Shown: positions 47,597-53,958 of the stretch, one piece after another | Layout of the letters: every line of letters starts with the position of its first letter | Position numbering within the stretch: the first letter of the stretch is position 1 | DNA from: Candidatus Krumholzibacteriia bacterium | GTDB taxonomy: Bacteria > Krumholzibacteriota > Krumholzibacteriia > WVZY01 > JAKEHA01 | NCBI GenBank assembly: GCA_029865265.1 | Contig: JAOUHG010000010.1 | Span: 53,465 to 117,464 of the forward strand | Length of the DNA stretch: 64,000 nt | Direction of reading: 5' to 3' | Notes under the pieces: model-generated | Databases searched by the model: none | What the model was told of the DNA's origin: nothing | Seen by the model: only the letters and a program-made list of their open reading frames with translations | Position numbers and translations under genes: made by a program

Positions 47597-49095
47597 ACAC
47601 CGTCTCGTTCATCGGCAAGGGACTCCGCTTCCGCCCGCAGCGCACGTTGCTGTTGCTGCTTGGTTTTGCGGTGGGTGTCATGGTGATGACGGTGCTCCTG
47701 TCCGTGGGCACCGCCGTGCTGGACCAGGCCATGGACGAGGATCTGACCGGCGGCGGCGACGTGGTGCTGCTGCCCGTCGGCATCGACGTGTCCGTGCTCA
47801 AGACCGGCGGCGTCACGTCCATGAACTTCGACATCCCCAACGCGCGCTACCTCACCCGCGAGTTCCTCACCCCGCGGCGGCTTCCCGGCGTGGATGTGGT
47901 CTCACCCGAGCTGTCGCGCGTGTACGGCACGCTCTCCCACCGCGGCAACGAACAACTGGTGCGCATGGAGGGCGCGGTGCCATCCCGCTTTCGTGGGCTG
48001 TGGCCGGCGATGCCCGCTGCGTTCGCCGACACGCCGCACGACCGCGACTACATCGACCCCGACTTCACCGCACTGCTCTACCAGATCGACGCCTTCCACC
48101 CGCCGGTGGTGGACACCAGCCAGGTGTGGGCGGAGTGGCACTACTTCAACTACCACGACGACGCGGGGCGCTCGCTATACGTCTCCATCAGCGGTGTCAC
48201 CTTCGACGAGGACATCGCGGCCAGCGGCTACTCGCGCGGCGTGGTGCTGTTCGAGTTCGTGGACGAACACGGCCGGCAGACGAAGATGGTGGACATCCTC
48301 CCCGGCCGCGAGATCCGCGCCTCGTACGACTCCCCCGATCTGCTGGTGGGCTTGAACGCGGTGCGCCTGGACGGCGGCGCCTACCGCGTGTCGGTTGCGC
48401 TCTCCGACTCGCTGGCGCGGCCGGTCACGGTGACGCTGGATCTCACCCCCACACCGCACCAGTACATCCCGCCGGTGACACCGCTGGGCGAGGAGACGCC
48501 GTTCGGTTACGTGGTACCGGTGGTGCGCGGCCACATGACGGGACGCGTACAGATGAATGGAAGCACCATCGAACTCGACGGTGTCGGTTATCACGACCAC
48601 AACTGGGGTCACTTCAGGGACGCGGTGTGGGACTGGGGGATCGTGCACGCGGGCCCGTACAGCATCCTGTACGGGCGCTTTGCGGAATCGCAGCGGGAGC
48701 TGCAGAACCGGCCGCTGCTACTGGCCGCGTTCGACGGCGACGGTCCGCAGCGCTTCGTACTGACGGGCGACTACCGGGTGGAATGGGCGGAGACATCCGC
48801 GACACCACCCCCGAAGACCCGCGTCATGCATGCCACAGCGGCGCAACGCTGGCCGCGTGTCATCTCGCTCTCGGCCGTGCGGGGGCCGGACAAGCTCGCG
48901 TTGACCATCGAGGTCGAGCGCCACTTCCTCTCCGAGACCGGCGGGGGCGAGCAGCCGCTGTTCCGCGCGGACGAGACCGCGCGTTCGTTCTTCTACCAAC
49001 TGGAGGGACGCGTGCGCCTGACCGGACACCTGGACGGCAAAGCGGTGGACGAGACCGGCCACGCCTACTCGGAAACGTTCTTCGTGGATCGTTAG
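47593..49095 (+). CDS. AttH/CrtC-type lipocalin-like protein with permease-like N-terminal helix
   Basis: A 500-residue protein. Residues about 165-500 match the two-barrel lipocalin-like CrtC/AttH family (COG5621): EWHYFNYHDDAGRSLY (about 180-195) corresponds to the EWWYFN motif and DGVGYHDHNWG (about 329-339) to its second hallmark. Residues 1-60 instead read like the first helix of an FtsX/MacB permease (RPQRTLLLLLGFAVGVMVM). It is therefore membrane-tethered with the lipocalin domain outside. It closes an operon of two permeases and an ATPase, the same gene set as Agrobacterium attEFGH. Ligand unknown. Confidence 0.78.
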   Translation: MNTVSFIGKGLRFRPQRTLLLLLGFAVGVMVMTVLLSVGTAVLDQAMDEDLTGGGDVVLLPVGIDVSVLKTGGVTSMNFDIPNARYLTREFLTPRRLPGVDVVSPELSRVYGTLSHRGNEQLVRMEGAVPSRFRGLWPAMPAAFADTPHDRDYIDPDFTALLYQIDAFHPPVVDTSQVWAEWHYFNYHDDAGRSLYVSISGVTFDEDIAASGYSRGVVLFEFVDEHGRQTKMVDILPGREIRASYDSPDLLVGLNAVRLDGGAYRVSVALSDSLARPVTVTLDLTPTPHQYIPPVTPLGEETPFGYVVPVVRGHMTGRVQMNGSTIELDGVGYHDHNWGHFRDAVWDWGIVHAGPYSILYGRFAESQRELQNRPLLLAAFDGDGPQRFVLTGDYRVEWAETSATPPPKTRVMHATAAQRWPRVISLSAVRGPDKLALTIEVERHFLSETGGGEQPLFRADETARSFFYQLEGRVRLTGHLDGKAVDETGHAYSETFFVDR

Positions 49096-51227
49096 CGTTT
49101 TGCGGTAACCGGTCCGGGTCCGAAGCCGTTGAGGGTGTCGACCACGCGCATCAAATCCCCGCTCCGGTAGAAGTCCACCGCGACCAGGTTGGGGATCATC
49201 TTGCGTTCTTTCTGGCAGGCACGCGCGCGCTTCAGCAGGAAGTCATACGCGTTCACGATCTCCGCGTTGCTGGGCAGCGGCGTCGGCGTGGTTTCGATCC
49301 AGTGGTTCATGAGCAGCAGCGAGCCCGAGGTTCCACCGCGGCCGGGCTTGTTGGAAAACTCGGACGGATCCAGGAAGCGGTACGGGGTTTCCTGGCAGAC
49401 CTCGAACGCGGGGTGATACCACGGCACCCCCTCCGTGTTGTTTTCGCCGAGCACCACCACACGCTGGTCGCTATCGACCATTTCCCGCAGCGTCGGCCAG
49501 GGCGCCGTTACCGCCCCGCGGTACACGAGACGGTCGAGCCCGCTCTTCTCAAAACAGGCTGCGACATCCTGCGGCGTGACTCCCTCGTCCTGAATGATGA
49601 TGACGATGACCTCGCCGGGGTTCATCACGAGGAACTCGCGGATCTGCTCCAGCGCGGCGACAAAGCGTGTGGCCCCGAGTTCGCAGAAGCCATGACAGAA
49701 GTAGACGTCGCGGTTTCCGGTTTCCTTTCCCACCATGCGGTCCCGAATGCGCATGGCGGCTCCCACCGCTTCCTTGCCGAGCGCTTCCTCATACTTGGCC
49801 ATGGAATTCGTCTCGTCCTCGAGCTCCGTGCGCACCCGGTCGCCCACCGGCACGCCGTAGTGGACGTCGATCAGGAATCCCCGGATGCCGTCCTGGAGCT
49901 GGGCGCGGATGCCCTTCTGCTGGTTCGGGAACATCCAGTCCGCAATGTCGCCCGCGCTCATCGAGTTGTGCGTCGCCGCCAACGCAACCTTGTCGAAGCG
50001 GCGGTCGCAGAGTTCCGGGTGGCCATTGCATGCGTCGACCACTGAGTCCGCAACCGGGGCGCGGTCCTGGCGCACATACCAGATAGCCCCGGCACCGATG
50101 ACCACCACGCCGACGACGGACGCGACCACGTTGCGCGGGAGGCGCGAGTGCCTGCCGCTGGACGCGGCTGCTACCGCCGCTTCAACTCTGGGAATCCAGC
50201 CCATGATGGCCAGGAAGATCTCCTGTATGCCAAAAAAGAACAGGACGCCCGCGCCGGCCACGGCCAGCACCTGCATGGCCACCATGGGATGGAATGCGGC
50301 CACCCCGCCGGCCAGTGCGAGGCCGGCTCCGCGCAGGAGTCCCAGCGAACCGCGGCGGGGCCGCCTTCCAACGCCCCGCCACGCGTGCGCCGCGATGGCG
50401 GCAATGTCGACGCGGTTGAAGGTGGACGTGACGCCCGCCACCAGTACCAGCCCGATACCCGCGAAGATCCACATGCGCAGCGCCAGCGGTCCGATGAAAG
50501 CCGTCCACAGCCCGCGAATGAGTCCGGACATGAACTCCGCCCCGGCCATCGACGCGAGTAGCGGCCCACCGAACTTCGCCAGCGCACCCACCACCGCACC
50601 GGACACCGCCATAGCGAGCCCGTAGCGCACGAGATCCTGCTCCTTGCGCTGCGAGAGTCCAAGGCTCAGGGCGCCAAGCACGAGACTCAGGCCGAGCAGC
50701 ACGAAGGCACGCGTGCGCATGCGGTTCGCGATGCGCATCGCGCGGGCGAGGTATTTCCCGGAAGGCCAGTCATCCTCGTTGGCGATGACCGCGAGCGCCT
50801 TTGCGGGGATCTTGGCGGCTATTTCCGGGTTCGTGGCGAGCGCGTCACGAACCACGACACCCGCGTCGTTCAAGGTCAAGGAGATGCTCTTGCCCGTCTC
50901 CGAGAGGATGGTTTGGTGGGTCTCCTTGACCGCCTTCTTGACGACCGCCCGAAAAGCAACGGAACCCACCACGCGCTCCACGGAGCCCACGATGATCGGG
51001 CGGTACGGCAGCAGGTCGTGACGAGCGGCGATGATCTGGTCGGAGAGAACTCCCGCGACCACGCCCGCGAGCTCCGGGTCCGAGAGCCCGTCGGCCACGC
51101 GGGTTGCAAACACATCGGCGTCGAAGAACGTGCGCGAAAAGTAGGAGTAAGTTGCGCCGAAGAGGAGCGCGGCCAGGCTGATCGTGCCACAGGCCACAAC
51201 GAAGATCCGGCGGAGTTGATTCTTCAT
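49092..51227 (-). CDS. multi-pass membrane protein with C-terminal PLC-like phosphodiesterase domain
   Basis: A 711-residue protein. An N-terminal helix is followed by a polar domain (about 40-165), then four to five hydrophobic segments to about residue 390. The C-terminal 310 residues look like a PLC-like TIM-barrel phosphodiesterase: LAATHNSMSAGD (first catalytic His), GIRGFLIDVHYGV (Arg and acidic metal ligand), DVYFCHGFCELG (second His) and VIVIIIQDEGV. Start ATG 51227 (MKNQLRR) preferred; ATG 51263 is possible. It is convergent with the AttH-like gene by 4 bp. Substrate unknown; phosphatidylinositol or glycerophospholipid headgroups are candidates. Confidence 0.78.
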   Translation of the reverse strand: MKNQLRRIFVVACGTISLAALLFGATYSYFSRTFFDADVFATRVADGLSDPELAGVVAGVLSDQIIAARHDLLPYRPIIVGSVERVVGSVAFRAVVKKAVKETHQTILSETGKSISLTLNDAGVVVRDALATNPEIAAKIPAKALAVIANEDDWPSGKYLARAMRIANRMRTRAFVLLGLSLVLGALSLGLSQRKEQDLVRYGLAMAVSGAVVGALAKFGGPLLASMAGAEFMSGLIRGLWTAFIGPLALRMWIFAGIGLVLVAGVTSTFNRVDIAAIAAHAWRGVGRRPRRGSLGLLRGAGLALAGGVAAFHPMVAMQVLAVAGAGVLFFFGIQEIFLAIMGWIPRVEAAVAAASSGRHSRLPRNVVASVVGVVVIGAGAIWYVRQDRAPVADSVVDACNGHPELCDRRFDKVALAATHNSMSAGDIADWMFPNQQKGIRAQLQDGIRGFLIDVHYGVPVGDRVRTELEDETNSMAKYEEALGKEAVGAAMRIRDRMVGKETGNRDVYFCHGFCELGATRFVAALEQIREFLVMNPGEVIVIIIQDEGVTPQDVAACFEKSGLDRLVYRGAVTAPWPTLREMVDSDQRVVVLGENNTEGVPWYHPAFEVCQETPYRFLDPSEFSNKPGRGGTSGSLLLMNHWIETTPTPLPSNAEIVNAYDFLLKRARACQKERKMIPNLVAVDFYRSGDLMRVVDTLNGFGPGPVTAKR

Positions 51228-51410
51228 GGGGAACCCGCCCCCCGGGGCGGTCAAGGAGCTCATGCATCCGGGCGAGCGCCACCGGCTGTCTGGGGAAGTC
51301 GCCTATTGCCCCGGCCGTACGGGTGGCGTAACATCGGACCAGACTTTACCGGCCGCCGATCCCAGCACCGCCGATTCTAAAGAATCCCGAAGAAGAAGAA
51401 AATATGAATC

Positions 51411-51429
51411 GAACCCGGTCATCGGGTTC
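51411..51429. repeat. inverted repeat before the YqjD-like gene
   Basis: GAACCCG (51411-51417), GTCAT loop, CGGGTTC (51423-51429): a 7-bp perfect palindrome 40 bp before the start at 51470, in a 242-bp divergent gap. Could be an operator or a 5' leader hairpin; no T-tract follows. Confidence 0.4.
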
Positions 51430-51469
51430 AACTCACCTTCCGATTCGTTGTTTCCTGAAAGAGACCACC

Positions 51470-51799
51470 ATGCCAGCAAAGACACCCGTTGACGACCAAG
51501 GCCGCGTAACGGCGAAGGACCTTCTGGAAGACCTCCGCGCCGTCATCCACGACGCCGAGGAGCTTCTGCGCGCCACGGAAGGACAGGCGGACGAGAAGAT
51601 CGCCGGCATCCGCACCCGTGCCGAGGAAACGCTGGGCGGCGCGCGCGAACGCCTGGAGAACGCGGGTGCCGGCATCGAGGAGAACGCCCGGTCTGCGGCG
51701 CGTTCCACCGACGCGTACGTGCGCGAAAACCCGTGGATTGCGGTTGCGGTTGCAGCCGGGATCGGCTACGTGCTGGGCGCCCTGGGGCGACGGCGCTAG
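51470..51799 (+). CDS. DUF883 (ElaB/YqjD-like) membrane-anchored protein
   Basis: A 109-residue protein: a long charged amphipathic helix (about 12-80, LLEDLRAVIHDAEELLRATEG) followed by DAYVRENPWIAVAVAAGIGYVLGAL, a C-terminal transmembrane helix with a GxxxG-like pattern. This is the YqjD/ElaB layout; those inner-membrane proteins bind ribosomes in stationary phase in E. coli. ATG 51470 chosen for family length. First of three small genes resembling yqjD-yqjE-yqjK. Confidence 0.87.
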   Translation: MPAKTPVDDQGRVTAKDLLEDLRAVIHDAEELLRATEGQADEKIAGIRTRAEETLGGARERLENAGAGIEENARSAARSTDAYVRENPWIAVAVAAGIGYVLGALGRRR

Positions 51800-51809
51800 G
51801 GGCACGGCC

Positions 51810-52205
51810 ATGAACGACCGTCCGCGCACCAACCACCCCCACGGCATTCTTGATTCGTTTCGGTCACTGCTCGACACGATCCTGACCATTCTGCACGGCA
51901 GGGCCGAACTCCTCAGCACCGAGCTGGAAGAAGAAGTGACGCGCCTGGTCCGCGTGCTGCTGTGGGGGATCGTGTCCGTGTTCTCGGTGATCATCGGTGC
52001 GTCCTTTCTGGGCACCATGCTCCTGGTGGCGGCGCCCGAGAGGTACCGTGCCCTGGTCGCCGCGGGGCTGGGACTCGTGTTTCTGGTCATCGCCGCGGTC
52101 GGGTTTGCTGCCATCCGCAGAATCCTGCACTCGAAACCGCGCCCCTTCGACGCCACGCTCGGCGAACTGGAGAAGGACCGCGACGCCATCAGGAGCCGGC
52201 GATGA
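51810..52205 (+). CDS. YqjE-like phage-holin-superfamily membrane protein
   Basis: A 131-residue protein with an amphipathic N-terminal helix (about 12-45, LLDTILTILHGRAELLSTELEEE) and two hydrophobic segments (about 50-72 and 80-102), as in the Phage_holin_3_6/YqjE family. It starts 10 bp after the YqjD-like gene and its stop overlaps the next ATG (ATGA). It is not part of a prophage here; the holin name is only a domain label. Confidence 0.85.
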   Translation: MNDRPRTNHPHGILDSFRSLLDTILTILHGRAELLSTELEEEVTRLVRVLLWGIVSVFSVIIGASFLGTMLLVAAPERYRALVAAGLGLVFLVIAAVGFAAIRRILHSKPRPFDATLGELEKDRDAIRSRR

Positions 52206-52537
52206 GTTTCCGGCCGGATGCGCTGGCCGAGCGCCGCAAGGCCCTGATCGCGCGCTGCGGCGAGGAGCGGGAGGAACTGGGCGCGATCGTCGGCGGGATC
52301 GAGAGCAAGCTTGCCCTGGCGGAAACCGTGGTCGCGACGGCGCGTGGACTCAACCGGCATCGCGCCCTCGCCGGCGCCGCCGGGGTGTTCATGGTGCTCG
52401 CACCCCTCGCAGCGCGGAGCTGGATTCGCCGCGCGCTCTGGCTGATCCCCGCGGCCATCGAGGGATACCAGCTCTTCGCCGGGCACAGGCGGTCTCCGCC
52501 GGACGACCCGTCCCCGCAGGCCGAATCCACCGGCTGA
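52202..52537 (+). CDS. YqjK-like small protein
   Basis: A 111-residue basic protein: N-terminal helix RPDALAERRKALIARCGEE, a central amphipathic helix and a weakly hydrophobic C-terminal segment (WIRRALWLIPAAIEGYQLF). Size, position after a YqjE-like gene and the RRxxLxxR-type start agree with YqjK. Coupled to the previous gene by a 4-bp overlap. Function unknown. Confidence 0.7.
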   Translation: MSFRPDALAERRKALIARCGEEREELGAIVGGIESKLALAETVVATARGLNRHRALAGAAGVFMVLAPLAARSWIRRALWLIPAAIEGYQLFAGHRRSPPDDPSPQAESTG

Positions 52538-52580
52538 CTTCTTCCTGTTGGTTTCGCGCCGCATCGCCTACTCTGGCGGC

Positions 52581-53180
52581 GTGACACCCCCTGCCCAGCT
52601 CGAACTCGAGCTTCTCTCGCACGTCAACGCGACGCCGCCACGCGTCGTGGCCAGCCGCCATCTGCAGAAGCACCGCCTGCGCAACGACGTGCTGCGGCGC
52701 GTGGAGTACGTGCGCCGTTACTTTCCCGAGCTCGACGGCGAATCCATCACGGTGGGTGTTACGCGCGCCGCGAGCGGCATGGCCATCCCGGGCGGCACGC
52801 GTATCTGGCTCAACCCGTCGCGATTGTCGTATCACACCATCGCGCACGAACTGATGCATCTGCTGCAATGCCGTGACCTGGGAATTCCTTCCGGGGAGAA
52901 GGCGTGCGACGTGTTCTCGCTGGCGCGTCACTGGACGCTCAACGACGAGCGGCCCAGCTACATCCGCGTGCCCAGATCCATGCTGGACGAGAACGGACGA
53001 CTCAATGACGCGCAGGCGCGCGTCGTGTTCGAAGTCGCCCGCGAGGCGGTGGTGCAGCGCTCGCACGGCATGCGCCGCTATCTGTCGTTCTTCGAGGCCG
53101 AGCTTGTGCACCGCTGTCAGCGCGAACGCAGCCTGCGCCCCATACTCATTGCCCCCCTCGGAGCAATCTCACCGCGTTAA
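52581..53180 (+). CDS. putative zinc metallopeptidase-like protein (HExxH motif)
   Basis: About 199 residues. TIAHELMHLLQ (about 87-97) carries an HExxH zinc motif, preceded by TRIWLNPSRLSY, a typical strand before the active helix. The C-terminal half is helical with HWTLNDERPSYIRVP. No signal peptide, so cytoplasmic. The start is uncertain: GTG 52581 is used here, TTG 52548 would add eleven residues, and neither has a strong ribosome site. No known peptidase family was recognised with certainty. Confidence 0.6.
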   Translation: MTPPAQLELELLSHVNATPPRVVASRHLQKHRLRNDVLRRVEYVRRYFPELDGESITVGVTRAASGMAIPGGTRIWLNPSRLSYHTIAHELMHLLQCRDLGIPSGEKACDVFSLARHWTLNDERPSYIRVPRSMLDENGRLNDAQARVVFEVAREAVVQRSHGMRRYLSFFEAELVHRCQRERSLRPILIAPLGAISPR

Positions 53181-53239
53181 CCGTTCATCGAGTCCACCAC
53201 ATACTGCACCAGCGGACCCGTAACTCCTGTTCTAACGCG

Positions 53240-53268
53240 TTGTGCGGTGTCCCTATGCGGTGTACACT
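53240..53268 (+). promoter_or_regulatory. promoter with a direct repeat across the spacer
   Basis: TTGTGC (53240-53245), 17 bp, TACACT (53263-53268), about 50 nt before the ATG at 53320. TGCGGTGT occurs at 53243-53250 and again at 53256-53263, covering the spacer. Confidence 0.5.
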
Positions 53269-53319
53269 TAATGCTCAATTCCATACCGCAGTGCTCCCGG
53301 AAACAAACGAGGTCGCGCC

Positions 53320-53937
53320 ATGAGTCGACGCACAAAGCGTCGAACGCTTGCCCCCTCGGGCTGGCTGTTCGGTTTCCTCGCACTGGCGTTGTTGGCCGCC
53401 GTGCCGGCATTCGCCGGAACCCTATGTGGAATCGTCCGCGATGGGCAGACCCTTCTGCCCGTTGATCGCGCGGCGGTTTTTCTCTACGACAACCTCGATC
53501 AGTACACCGGCCTCTATGCGGGCACCGACCCCGCCGGCCACTATTGTATTGATAACGTCCCTGCCGGCACCTACACGCTGCAGGTGCGCGTGGATGACTA
53601 CGTGGCCGCCGTGGTTCGCGACATTGTGGTGCAGAGTGCCACCAGTGTCGATGTGCACACCCGCACCCCGTTGTTCCTGGCCGGGCCACAACCCAACCCG
53701 GCCACCAACAACGTCACCTTCAGGTTCGGCTCGCCCGGCGGCGAACCCACGACGCTCGAGGTGTTCGACATCACCGGCCGCCTGGTGATGGGCTGGAGCG
53801 GTGAAGGCAGCGGTGACAACGCCATTCAATGGAATCTCAAAGACCCGAACGGCTCTCCGGTCGCTTCGGGGGTCTACGTGGTTCGTGTGCGATCGGGCGG
53901 CAACGAGGCCGTTCGGCGTTTCGTTCGGCTTCGCTAA
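53320..53937 (+). CDS. secreted protein with carboxypeptidase-regulatory-like and FlgD-like domains
   Basis: A 205-residue exported protein. Signal peptide WLFGFLALALLAAVPAFAG ends near 32. Residues 33-110 form a carboxypeptidase-regulatory/CnaB-like beta-sandwich (GTLCGIVRD, DPAGHYCIDNVPAGTYTLQV). Residues 120-205 are a FlgD-like module: PQPNPATNNVTFRF, VFDITGRLV, ASGVYVVRVRSG, ending VRRFVRLR, a variant of the RKMVLxK tail seen in the larger proteins. Likely surface or extracellular. Function unknown. Confidence 0.83.
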   Translation: MSRRTKRRTLAPSGWLFGFLALALLAAVPAFAGTLCGIVRDGQTLLPVDRAAVFLYDNLDQYTGLYAGTDPAGHYCIDNVPAGTYTLQVRVDDYVAAVVRDIVVQSATSVDVHTRTPLFLAGPQPNPATNNVTFRFGSPGGEPTTLEVFDITGRLVMGWSGEGSGDNAIQWNLKDPNGSPVASGVYVVRVRSGGNEAVRRFVRLR

Positions 53938-53958
53938 CCGATCAACCCGGAGGACACC

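Noticed and set aside
51810..52205. Holin-family domain considered as evidence of a prophage
   Set aside because: The neighbours are YqjD-like and YqjK-like genes; no integrase, capsid, tail or lysin gene is near.
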